The notes below the pieces were generated by a model. It saw nothing but the letters and a program-made list of their open reading frames with translations, made no database searches and was not told where the DNA came from. From the NCBI GenBank assembly GCA_027579435.1, contig JANBPK010001090.1, positions 1 through 51,448 on the forward strand: a stretch of 51,448 bases of DNA. The letters run 5' to 3'. The position numbers were made by a program, and so were the translations under genes. This document shows positions 22,101-31,266 of this stretch, piece by piece; positions within the stretch are counted from its first letter, which is position 1, and every line of letters begins with the position of its first letter. The stretch comes from Candolleomyces eurysporus. Lineage: Eukaryota; Basidiomycota; Agaricomycetes; Agaricales; Psathyrellaceae.

Positions 22101-23559
22101 GATTGATGCTCTCAAAAGCCGCCAAGTCTTTGAACTCGTCGAACTNCCGAAAAATCGGAAGACCATCAAAGGCAGATGGGTCTATGATATCAAATCAGAT
22201 GGTCGCAAACGCGCCCGNTTTGTNGCCAAAGGTTTCTCTCAAGTTGAGGGAATAGATTTCGAAGCACTATTTTCCCCAGTAGTNCGCTATGAAAGCGTNC
22301 GCTTCGTCTTCGCTCTAGCAGCCCTNTTCGGGTGGTATATGACCGCTGTAGATGTGAAGACNGCCTTCCTCTANGGTAAGCTAGACGAAGAAATCTATAT
22401 GGATCAACCTGAAGGCTTTGTTGCCAAAGGCCAGGANCGGAAGGTCTACCGNCTCCACCGTGCCATATATGGCCTCAAGCAAGCAGCCCGTGCGTGGTGG
22501 CTTGAACTTGAGAAATCCGTNCGCAAANTGGGCTTTANAAGGCTGCANTCGGATTCNGGTATCTTCATATACCGTGACCAAGATGGAGTAGTNNTNATGG
22601 TCGCATATGTCGACGACATCATNTTCTTTGGTCTAAAGGTCCTTGCNGACCANAAGAAAATGGAATTCATGCGAGTATGGGAATGCAGAGATCTCGGTAC
22701 GCCTACCGANTTTCTTAGCATGACTATCCAGTANGATGGTAATACGATCAAACTTGATCAAACCAANTACTTGGANAAGGTCCTTGANCGCTTNGGCATG
22801 GCCAATGCCAAACCAGCTCGGACTCCCATGGTTGAGGGATATTATCCNGCTAAANATGAAGGTCCAAACAATGCGGTNCTTACCCGCAAATANCAGTCTG
22901 TAATNGGATCCCTGCTCTATTTNATGCTGGGAACTCGACCTGACATTGCCTACGCTGTAACCAANATGGCACAGCATTGCGCTAACCCTACTGANGAGCA
23001 NCTTNCAAAGGCTCTATATATNATGAAATACTTAGCAGGTACTCGNAAGTANTCGNTAGTATTCGAGGGGCGCAAAGGCCTTGGTCAAGGTCTTGAGTCT
23101 TATACCGATTCTGACTATGCCCAAGATCCTACGCACAGGCTCTCGCAGACGGGCAACCTAGTCCTTCTTGCATCTGGTGCTGTCTCTTGGAAATCGTACA
23201 CTCAGAAATCNATNGCCACTTCCTCGACGGAAGCAGAGTATATGGCTCTATCTGACTGCGCTAAGCAAGTCATTTGGTTGAGGATTCTTCTGAAGGAACT
23301 CGGCATTCCAATGCAAGTTCCAGTGCCGATCTATGTGGATAACCAAGGAGCCATTTTTAATGCCTCTAACCCGGTTCAAGAACGCCGAACAAAACATATA
23401 GATGTTCGCTACCACTTGATCAGGCAGTACGTTGAGAACGAAGATGTTTCTTTGTTCTATATTCCTACAGATGACAACCCNGCGGATATCTTNACCAAGC
23501 CTTTGGGCAGAGTAAAGTTTGAACTATTCCGCAAGTCNCTNGGANTAGTNTTTCACTAA
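18979..23559 (+). CDS. pol: Copia Pol: protease, integrase, reverse transcriptase, RNase H
   Basis: 1,526-codon polyprotein. The N-terminal 330 residues or so are not a standard copia domain: Arg/Ser-rich, then a Trp/His-rich segment (KRWVARIFHHSNEWSF) and CSECLDGEGC. Then: protease WILDSGASRHFT (about 20000); GAG_pre-integrase zinc motif with WHQRFGHPS and CSGCAEGK; integrase core with HIDLK, SDFGGEY and NGRAERLN as the D,D,E residues; reverse transcriptase with KGRWVYDIK, VDVK.AFL, YGLKQAARAWW and YVDDI (about 22608); RNase H with YTDSDYA, SSTEAEYMAL and YVDNQGAI. Stop TAA at 23557. Ns in 22-23.6 kb replace single bases without shifting frame, so this is a consensus of near-identical copies. 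Catalytic residues look intact. Confidence 0.93.
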   Translation: MSVKTRTSFKRTRTWRWLHPDLRRRSPSPMTEIMEVTEAEDSDFVSIGSQPQSRKRSRSPSPDYEAPQTSEFDVDDCHDYTHIANEISAERFKPRSFDDDFEKEELDAELAARAAKGLIDQPIPTERDEQGRKILPKRWVARIFHHSNEWSFDPWREWVSVQDSLVEFRKSPHHKGNALRIFPSGTIDVVPRQDFAPNDDVIIPKEYCWVEGQFGFEIHYGDKPRYDCRRGYHWLYLAKPNKWVESWDTWNTKMTAEEQFIHRENCSECLDGEGCGYVIHSTNSPHRSLTKAPIGNADLNVASRSSSLDVFFACQSAELEHLCLWSDQSVIVSKNKNRGWILDSGASRHFTNCRQDLVDYESVSDKRVTTASTNVDIVGRGTAFLALRIGDRKHVARLYPVFYVPRFKEKLLSLGSFLQDGHSIQGNSERITLKDSAGRLSLEARPASEGQTVYWTRPTREDPVESFTAHTVVYVASYETWHQRFGHPSIDVLKQATRHTKNFPKDLRIPKDTGVCSGCAEGKMPSASFPSSGTRAKAAFSRIHIDLKQFPILSYHKYRYFVSFLDDYTSHCWIVCLRTKDEALKAFRTFSTWVQTQYSTKIKSVMSDFGGEYKSLAFAKLLGELGIEVMASAPRTPQQNGRAERLNRTIMDKAEAMRHYASIPDSWWEFSVQHAAYVYNRTPVRRLNWLTPTELLTGEVPDISNLRVFGCLAWVWMSPETQRNKLSPKASPMVFLGFPKGVKGYQFMRCSNNSVHIGTKAMFDETLFPKAKGFTLPRYTLVHLPRNDRESKDEQSEFSEEELQMRTRCRSFSSHPQRASSPLSDGNESDDDEPPRRPAEEPRQGERRTRSGRQVKIPTRSGNVYGETRAPTDILRETAGEKSFRRAIGELPTWKSPPRSQTIVKGDPGPSSAARKGPIKESVPPPVSKAKREKRQRENPETGGYSTATSCASSPHESEMEEVEELLKXIQQKGKERATLAELCQDGGVDFLNRLLAQAVPNVEIEKLPTNIKSPKEWTFRDILRXPXSEQREWRQTMADEIDALKSRQVFELVEXPKNRKTIKGRWVYDIKSDGRKRAXFXAKGFSQVEGIDFEALFSPVXRYESXRFVFALAAXFGWYMTAVDVKXAFLXGKLDEEIYMDQPEGFVAKGQXRKVYXLHRAIYGLKQAARAWWLELEKSXRKXGFXRLXSDXGIFIYRDQDGVXXMVAYVDDIXFFGLKVLXDXKKMEFMRVWECRDLGTPTXFLSMTIQXDGNTIKLDQTXYLXKVLXRXGMANAKPARTPMVEGYYXAKXEGPNNAXLTRKXQSVXGSLLYXMLGTRPDIAYAVTXMAQHCANPTXEXLXKALYXMKYLAGTXKXSXVFEGRKGLGQGLESYTDSDYAQDPTHRLSQTGNLVLLASGAVSWKSYTQKXXATSSTEAEYMALSDCAKQVIWLRILLKELGIPMQVPVPIYVDNQGAIFNASNPVQERRTKHIDVRYHLIRQYVENEDVSLFYIPTDDNXADIXTKPLGRVKFELFRKXXGXXFH

Positions 23560-23596
23560 GTCTNATGCTNGACTATACNCACCGTATAGATCGCAT

Positions 23597-23603
23597 GGGG
23601 GAG
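23597..23603 (+). other. Polypurine tract of copia element
   Basis: GGGGGAG directly before the 3' LTR (TGTTGAAC at 23604): the plus-strand priming site. Confidence 0.75.
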
Positions 23604-24165
23604 TGTTGAACTTTACGTGAAATGGGCGTCTTATCCAGCGCCTAANCACTTACCTATCACGTGACATAGTACACGTATGGACACGTAGTTACACGTAGTA
23701 GNCTATTATTAGATAGGTCTGGACTTGACCAGAAGTTCGACATACGTAGATATCATGTTTCATGTACATCATACTACGTCATCCTTAGTCAGTAGCCTAT
23801 TGTACTANGTCATAGGCTCAGTCAGCATGACGTGCTAAGCACGCAATGCTCAGTCAGCCAACTGGNGCACAGACCAGTTGAGTGACTTATTGTGATGTGA
23901 CTGTCACATAGTAGAAACGTATAAATAGCCCTCTTGTAGTAGCTAGTTTTGATAGAACAACTCGTACTACCAAGTACTCTTCTATACACGCTTACAGCAC
24001 ACTCAGCATCAACAACCCCTCTCCCTCCATCAAAGCACCAAGCAAGGTATGATGTCAGATCATACTCAGTATTCTAGGGCTACGTTTCTGCGCAGGTTAT
24101 TCCCCTGTACTTGCAATAGCGAGTTCAGTAGGATTGCCCTCTTCTGCGAACATGGCTGTTCAACA
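23604..24165 (+). repeat. 3' LTR of copia element
   Basis: 562 bp, same length and ends as the 5' LTR. It differs at ten resolved positions; nine are transitions with T or A in this copy, plus four Ns. Its end supplies an ATG (24152) reading into the flanking gene. Confidence 0.93.
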
Positions 24166-24996
24166 CAAATCGCAACCAGCTGCTGGCAGCGACATCACAC
24201 CTCCGCTCACTGTTTCAACCATTGAAGAGATGTCAACGCTGCTGCCACCAGCTCCTGTCACTCCCCTTACTCAAGTCACCGGCACCAGTATGCCAACTGA
24301 AGGCCCATCATCCATTTCCAGCGATTCCGCCAACCGTTCAGGATTTGTCTGGGATACGGCCTCACTCCAAAGCTACCTAAAGGTCGCACCTACCGTACAA
24401 TTTCTTTTCTTGCCTCTCTCGTTTACTGACTTCATATACCCAAATTGTAGGCTTTTGGAATTGTTTCCGATGCACCACCAGCAACGCTCTCAGCTTCTGT
24501 TGCCAGCCATTTCAACCCAACCACCCTTGACCCTGTGTTGGTCCCAAATGGCGGTGCTGTGGCCTCAGGCTTGATGCCCAGTGCTGCCAATGGTTTCACC
24601 GCCCCTCCCTCACTTCCTGCTCTCCCTCCCCCAAAGACGTCTAGCCGAGCCAATAAAGAGAACGTGGCCCTTGGCTCTCGTGCACCACCAGGGTCAGGAA
24701 AGTTTTGCATTGGAAACTACAAGGGGAAGAAGACTGGAAAGTGAGTTGACTCGGCTGTTGACGATTGTTTTAAAATGTTGACCTTTATACTCAGAGCCCG
24801 CTTTGCCCCCGTTTGGTACGCTATCCCAGGAAATAAGGGTCGTCAGACCAGCGACTTTAATGCGGCATGGGAAGCGCTCCCTTCTGAAGAGAAAGCTGTG
24901 CGTGTCGCTCACCACCTCATTAACACCGCGAGACCTAATTTCGGCATTCAGGGATACGAACCCCAGGCTGCAGCGCTTAGGGCTGCAGTGCAGTGA
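24152..24996 (+). CDS. Hypothetical protein, 5' end replaced by LTR sequence
   Basis: No family recognised. Three exons (24152-24394, 24451-24740, 24795-24996; introns 56 and 54 nt) give about 244 aa if translation starts at the ATG inside the 3' LTR (MAVQH, then host text KSQPAAG). The host-derived part is Pro/Ser/Thr-rich, then PPKTSSRANKENVALGS, a basic GNYKGKKTGK and a folded-looking C-terminus (FAPVWYAIPGNKGRQ, AAWEALPSEEKAVRVAHH, FGIQGYEP). A long disordered lead and compact tail suggest that only the C-terminal part of a larger gene remains; the upstream exons are not seen on the other side of the element. The splice chain keeps frame, so the 3' part was coding recently. Confidence 0.55.
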
Positions 24997-25335
24997 CAGC
25001 CTACCTAACCCGACCGTGCTCTGCTTTTGTCGATGCCATTTCTGCTTTGCTTTGTGAGTTTCCCGATGAATTTTCGGCCCTCTGCTTCGACTCATTCATT
25101 GTCTTTTAGGCTGTTTCGATTCTTCCTTTTGTCATAAATTGTAACTGTGAGTGATTCTGTTTGCTTCCGACTGGATTTCCATCTCATTCCCATGTTTTTT
25201 GGCAGTCCTGCGTGTATTATATTGATTGCTTTGGATGCTATGGACCCAGGGATGGAATGGAACGAGCAGGAGAAGATAAAATAAATTGTATTTTAGGAAA
25301 CCGTGTATTATATTGGCCACAGAATAACGCTGCGA

Positions 25336-25590
25336 TTCAAATGTCACGATGGAGCAAGATTGCGTGCGCGGGGTAACGGTACTGAGGAAGCAGAATAAAT
25401 AATAGTCGCATCTGGATCCATCGTGGTCCCGTAAGTCGACCATGATGGAGCGAGATGTGGGCAGATGGGACATGAATGAGTGTCCCATCTTTCGGACCCA
25501 TCGTGCCCCACCCGACTACATCATGCGATTTTCAATTTTGAAAATCCCGCGATGGAACACGACCGATCATGGTGGGTCCAGGCGGGGTTC
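25336..25590. repeat. Foldback / MITE-like cluster of short inverted and direct repeats
   Basis: A degenerate 20-nt word of type CACGATGGA.C.AGAT.GCG occurs at 25345, inverted at 25406, at 25441, and again in parts near 25495 (inverted) and 25553. Two clean hairpins are embedded: AGATGGGACA/TGTCCCATCT (25463-25472 and 25481-25490, 8-nt loop) and the palindrome GATTTTCAA-TT-TTGAAAATC (25527-25546). No protein is encoded. Confidence 0.5.
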
Positions 25591-25643
25591 TCACTGGGTC
25601 TGAACGTTCAAGTTTCAACTCCTACACCCAAGCATAATACTTA

Positions 25644-27385
25644 TGGCCCACGGTAAGCATCTACCCCTGTCCACCTCTGGCCACCAAGTCATATAATCTG
25701 AGTAGCATTCGAAGCGGCGCGACCCACCCCCCTTCTGGAGCCAACAGAAGAAGATCTAGAGCTGTCTTCAGCGAGAGCAGAAATGAAGGCCTGTTCCCAA
25801 AGACTCGAGGAAATTCCTGAACAAATTCGCGCCCTTGAAGAAGAGGCCCTAATGAAAAAAAGAACGACGTCAGTCTCACGTAGTCTGTCACCTATTCGCC
25901 GCATCCCAGACGACATCCTGCGGGAAATATTCGCTCGAGCGCTTCCACGGAGGGGCAATAGTACCCTGGCTTCACACCTACCCCCTATCCTGCTTACCCA
26001 TGTTTGTCGAAGGTGGAGATACGTAGCCATCGACCATGCTGCTTTGTGGAAATGCTTGAAGCTGACAGTCAAGACAAAGACCCTCGTGGATCCTGGAGCT
26101 CAGTTGCTGGGGGAGATGCTGAGCCGATCAAAGGCGGCGCCATTGAGCCTGAGCATAGCAGGACACCCATCTGCATTCCAACCAGATCTCGACCTGCCTC
26201 TTTCTCAAGACTTTTTGGCCATGGTTCTTCCCTCAATCGCCGCGTCTTTGACGGAGTTGTCTCTCGGCAAAGCAGTGTCGATTTCCAACCTTTGCACCCT
26301 TCCTAGTCGCCCTTTCCCGCGTCTAGAGAGACTGTTTCTCAACCTGGGTGACCGCGAACGGAACACGATTGATCCCGGCCGTCCGGTTCTAGTTAAAGCA
26401 TTCCAAGATGCACCATTGCTAACGCAAGTTAGACTTAACGAAGCCTGTTCCCTCGTTGATATTCATCCGGATCGCGACACCATAGGCGCTGTCCTTGTCA
26501 GTCTCCCGTGGTCGCAGCTAACACATATTACTGTGATAAGGGTTATCCCCTTCATATGGCATCATCTTTGCTATTGCGCGCGTCTTCACCATCTCGACAT
26601 CACGGCCGGTCCAGGCATCGACGGCATAATGTTTTGGGCGGCTGCCGACAGCTTTTGGAATCTGTGTAAACCCATCTCCCTTCCAGCTCTGAAATCTCTC
26701 ACCATCCGCTTCCTCACGGCCATACGATACCCATATTTTCTTGGAAAGTTGGACGCCCCCAATTTATCCTCTCTTCGCCTCCAAGGAAAGAGGATGTGCT
26801 TGCCGAACCTCAAGGCACTACCTTTGGACGCACTCCTATCAAAATTTCGTAGTTGGAAGCACCTCGAACACTTATCGCTGTGCTTCCGGTCAGCCCAAGA
26901 CCCAGCTTCGCTTGCCTGGATATTTCAAGCAACGCCCTCCGTCAAAATATTGCACACGACGCTTTATACATGTCATGACGAGTTCTTTGAGATGTTGGTA
27001 TCGGGTTGGGACAACAAGACGGAACCACTCCTTCCTCAATTGAAAACACTCGAGCTGGACCTCAAAAGAACGGAACCCCTCGATCGACAGGAGGTGACCG
27101 GGAGAATCCTCCCAGATAGTTTCGATACTTTTATCGAAGCCCGAGCTCGATGCCCGGATCCTGATGAACGACTCAGGAAATTGGTGGTCACCGGAAAGTA
27201 CCCCGGAAACTTGGACTGTGGGGATATCCGACAGTATGTGGAGGAAGGTCTGGTGGTGGAGTCATATCTAGCTAGTCGATGCGTAGCGGTGTTTGTGAGT
27301 ATCATTTGCTCTTTTTTCATCCGCCTTCGTTCCTCAGGGCCGCCCTTCAGATCTTCCATCAAATTTGTATGCATACAGTCCATAG
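25644..27385 (+). CDS. F-box-like / leucine-rich-repeat protein
   Basis: Likely substrate-recognition subunit of an SCF ubiquitin ligase; such genes form a large, fast-evolving family in Agaricomycetes. Start by splicing: a 10-nt first exon (ATGGCCCACG, 25644-25653), a 52-nt intron, then exon 25706-27294, giving the N-terminus MAHAFEAARPTPLLEPTEEDLE. A short coiled coil (QRLEEIPEQIRALEEEA) precedes the F-box: LSPIRRIPDDILREIF, LLTHVCRRWRYVAIDHAALW. The rest (about 350 aa) has irregular Leu-rich repeats (LEHLSLCFRS; LKTLELDL). A 43-nt intron at 27295-27337 gives the tail GRPSDLPSNLYAYSP (about 548 aa). If it is unspliced, the frame runs to 27390 with a hydrophobic tail. The substrate is unknown. 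Confidence 0.85.
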
Positions 27386-27390
27386 CATAG

Positions 27391-27907
27391 GCTCTGAGAA
27401 CTTAAGTAGTAGCTTAATATTATGACCAACATGTTTGTCGTCCCTAAACATACGATACGAGATAAAGACTATAAAAGAGAAGTTCGCGCCCTCCTTTTCA
27501 TCCTTGCTCCCTTAGCCATCCGTTGGCCTCGAAGGTGCGTCGTAGTCCAGGGGTGATTCATCTACGCTCCAAATCGAAAGATACTTGGTGGAGAAGTGTA
27601 AGAGCGTTTCTAACGACGGGGTGCCACGAAGGATGTCTACTACAACTCCAGCAGTTTTTCCCAGAGCGACGTAGCTGATCTCTTCGACATGCCTTCGGTA
27701 TAAGCTTGCACCTATTCAATGGACGAGGATCATTCCATCCTCCCTCCCTCTGAATGCAAACCTTGTATTCAACAGTACTTTGCAGAATCATCATACAGGG
27801 TCGAACGCACGAAAGAACAACTAGCTAGCTAGCATTAGCAACTACAAGTCTAATAAATTAGTCCGTCATTCCATGAGTTATTTTTCGCAACCACTCCTTC
27901 TCTCAAC
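27391..27907. other. Convergent intergenic region
   Basis: Lies between the 3' ends of the F-box gene and PMT2. It presumably holds both 3' UTRs. No gene or repeat recognised. Confidence 0.5.
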
Positions 27908-30828
27908 CTAGCCCAAGGGTGGCCTAGGCTCAATCGTTGTAGATGTTCCAGGTCTATCATACAGCAATTTCGTTTCGTCAGTTACAACTTCGCCTGGAGA
28001 GAGAAAGAAGTAACCCACCTTGCGCCACCGCAATCCTGTATGCTCAGCGATCGGTCCTTCAATACCGAACGCAACACCGCTGAACCACCAGAAAGTGAAG
28101 ATAATGATAGACGCAATGACGCCAAAGACAATGGCCTTCGTCTTGTCAGAGAAGCGTTTGGACGAGAAGATGTAGTGGTCGAGAACGTGTGCAAACATCA
28201 GGACGGAGAAGTAGAGTGTCGGGAGCTGAGGAATTCAAACATTAGCAATGAATAAGACCGGGAGAAAAATCGGACGTACATAGTGGTGGAGATACGTGAC
28301 ACGCCCCATAATGAGGAACGGCACAAAGTGGAAGGCCCAACCGAAGAATGCGATCTTCCCGACATACAGGAAATGGTCCCATTCGCCTGCACCGCAAGCG
28401 TCAGCATATATCGACGAGAAGGCAAGGGCGAAAGGTACACTCACGGGCATCCATGTCGTTATACTTCCTCTGCCACCTCAGCAAGTAGAACCCGAACGTC
28501 AAAAGCCCAACGACCAAGCTGATCGTTCCACCCCACCAGATGACCGGAGTACCCATCAGGTAGTACTTGATTTGTTGATCACCCCATCCGCACATCCTCA
28601 ATCCAAGATGGAGGAAAGGCCAGTCGAAGGGTTTGGAGGCGAGAATATCTTCTTTGTCGGGATCGGGAATGAGAGCATTGTTCGATGTCATCATGGCGAC
28701 GTTGAGATGCCAGAAGTCGCGGAGGAAAGGAGATTTATAGAGCTTCATATCACCTTGAGGAACTATAAAAGATACAACACTGTTAGAATCGTCGCCAATG
28801 TAGTTAGTAGATAAGAGATAGACTCACGTCGATCATTCCAATGGCTCTCCACGTTCCAGTACGTATGCGCATCTCCGGGGTTATTCTCCTTATCGCAGCT
28901 CACTTCGACCTGCTTGAAACCCCACTGTGGCAGAATTGCATTCGCAGCCCTCAAATAACACCCAAGCACCTTATGCTTGAGCCTCATCCTCGTCGTCAGC
29001 GAATGGATCTTGTCGCTCTTCTTCCCCCACTTGATATCATCGACAACTTCCACGATCCAATAATCATGGCTATCACCGACAGTATCGTTTCCGTACCCAG
29101 AAACTTCATAGTTTTGCTTGGTGACGGGAGCAGCGACGGTATGAGAATGGAGGTTACGCGTTGTGGGGACGTGGCTAAGGCGGATGGCGTCGCCGTTTTT
29201 GAGGTATCGCAGTTCGCCGTTAGGGTCATATGGCTTTTCCTCCCAGGTAGGGAGGAGCAACCACTCGTTGTTGTTATCCTTGTAGTGATAGCAGGTAACT
29301 TGCTGCTGGTTGGACCCGACGGGGAAGGTTTGGACGTGCGAGTGAAGGAGACCACCACCCCATCCCATGTTTTTGAGTGTGACCTTGGACCCGATGGCAA
29401 CATCCAGAGGGTTCTTGTAGAAATCGTTACCGACGAGGTTGGCTTGGAAGAGGGAGCTCATTTGAGAGTCACCGGGTCCGGAGTGGTTCAGGACCATGAA
29501 GTGAATCTTGAAAGAAGCCATGAAGACCAGGATGGGGACGACGATGAGGCAGATGACGCGTGCTGCCCAGTGGTTTATTTGCTGGCGCACTGTGAGTCTG
29601 GTATCGCCAAACTTGTCCCAAAGATCTTCGATGGTGTAAACACCAACGAGCGCCGTAACGAAAAGACCGATCATTTTCACGCTGAAGACAACATCAGACA
29701 TAGAAATTGATAGTATGCAGCACAGACGTTACCTGGTGACACAGCCAATCGAGAAACCGGTCAAGAACAGCCAAGCCCACCAATCGAGCGAGAAGGGACT
29801 AGACAAGGAAGCGTTAGTAGGCGATGGAAATAACGCGGCTGACACGTACTCGTATTGCTCGTTGTGGAATCGAGTTAGACAGAAAACAGTAAGGAACGTG
29901 AAGAATAAAAGCATTGAATCGAGAAGAATGAAACGAGATATGCACAGCCAGCCGACGTCTATTCGATCAATTAGCCAAGATGTCACTTTCACATCGTCGA
30001 AAACTTACCGAGCAGGACCATCAAGGTGGTAAGATGGGAAGCCCACTGGCTCATACCCAACTCCACAGACGTATACCAAGCCAGAGGAACCATAAGCACA
30101 CCAAATGTCGCCAACATGACCCGCATTGCGACGTAGGGCACAGTATCTGGGTAAACCTCACCGGACTTGAACTCGAAGGACCCATCGTAGCCCGAGAGCA
30201 AGCCAGCGAGACCGACGAGCATCTTTCCGAGAGGTGGGTGCACGTCGAAGTAGAACTCCCGCTTGAGGTAGTGGGACCCGAATTTGCCGAAGTGGGCCTC
30301 ATCCCAGACGACAACGTTGGATTCACCGATGTTGTGGAACCTTGTCCAACACGAGAGCAGAGTATAAACGATTGGAGGGATGAGGTCGAGATTTTGCCAG
30401 ATGAATTCGCGCTATGACGGGCATGAATACGGAGTCCACGAGGATGATGTGATTGGCATTGCACTCACGATGGAAGCCGGTGGAGGCAACGGGTGAGCAG
30501 GCAAACGCCCACTACTTATCCGTGTACCGTTATACGGCCTTGGCTTGTTATACACGTCCTTGCCAGCATCGTCGTACTCCTGGTACTCGAACTGCTCCTT
30601 TTCGTTGAAGTCGGCGTCTGTTCCTCCTCCTGCTCCGCCCACCCTCACCCTCCTCCTCGCCTTTTCCTCCGACATATAATGGAGCGGTAGAGTCTCTTCT
30701 GCCCTGTGATGATGATGCTGGTGATAGTGGTCTGGGTGCCCGACGTGTTCAAACTCGAGTGACGACGTAGACTGGATATCGGATTCCGGTGAGCCAAAGT
30801 CAATTGCAACGGCCGGGGGTCTATTCAT
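27908..30828 (-). CDS. PMT2: Dolichyl-phosphate-mannose protein mannosyltransferase, PMT2 family
   Basis: ER multi-pass enzyme that moves mannose from Dol-P-Man to Ser/Thr of secretory proteins, usually as a Pmt1-Pmt2 type heterodimer; needed for cell-wall glycoproteins. Eight minus-strand exons (30469-30828, 30009-30411, 29850-29958, 29733-29798, 28828-29681, 28445-28762, 28280-28386, 27908-28225) give 844 aa in frame. Seen: an acidic, His-rich cytosolic N-terminus (HYHQHHHH); catalytic loop [18 protein letters not shown] and [10 protein letters not shown], where the Asp-Glu pair is the active site; PMT2-type [11 protein letters not shown]; several membrane helices; three MIR-type repeats in the luminal loop ([26 protein letters not shown]); C-terminal helices [10 protein letters not shown] and [16 protein letters not shown]. 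Assignment to PMT2 rather than PMT1 or PMT4 rests on those loop motifs. The last 25 residues are less typical, so a small 3' intron cannot be excluded. Confidence 0.94.
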
Positions 30829-31266
30829 CACCCAGTGGTTGTCTTGCCAGGGTAGGTTGGCCTGGGCCTATGGCCTTTGGTTTGGGGTTATCGTCGACAA
30901 CGACGAGCGAGCAAGCGCAGATGCTGGTGGTTTGAGGTTAGGATTCGGACTGGCTCCTATGGCCATGATGCGCCGCCACATGACTGCCTGCCACGTCAAT
31001 ATATTTTATCAGAGGCGAGTTTACACCGAAATGTCATCATCACATCGGTGTATGTTCTCCGTGAAAAGTACTTGATTTTGGTCGACACCTCGATGATCGT
31101 AGAAGAAATAATTATAAACCGCAATTTACACGACAAAAAACAGACTGGTACACAGGGAAAAGCGTGATACTTTTGGAGTCGTTGCAGAACCTAGTACATG
31201 AAAGAGAAAGAGAGAAACAGATAGCGAGTACACAAGATCGATGAGAGCGAGGACGGATTAATTGTG
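30829..31266. other. Intergenic: PMT2 promoter and NOP1 3' region
   Basis: 438 nt upstream of PMT2 and downstream of NOP1, both on the minus strand. CT-rich and AT-rich tracts; no gene seen. Confidence 0.5.

Larger units (their letters stand above)
15295..24165 (+). mobile_element. Ty1/copia-type LTR retrotransposon, full length (8,871 bp)
   Basis: Two 562 bp LTRs (15295-15856 and 23604-24165) bounded by TGTTGAAC...GTTCAACA enclose, in order, a primer site, an extra ORF, gag, a linker frame, pol (protease, integrase, reverse transcriptase, RNase H) and a purine tract GGGGGAG. Integrase before reverse transcriptase places it in Ty1/copia (Pseudoviridae-like) elements. There is no target-site duplication: TTGAG on the left, CAAAT on the right. 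From about 16.57 kb to the 3' LTR the sequence is dense in Ns that keep frame, as expected when several similar copies were collapsed in assembly. Confidence 0.93.

Noticed and set aside
28841..29710. 289-codon plus-strand ORF
   Set aside because: Antisense shadow of the large PMT2 exon; no family match, while the minus strand carries clear MIR and membrane motifs.
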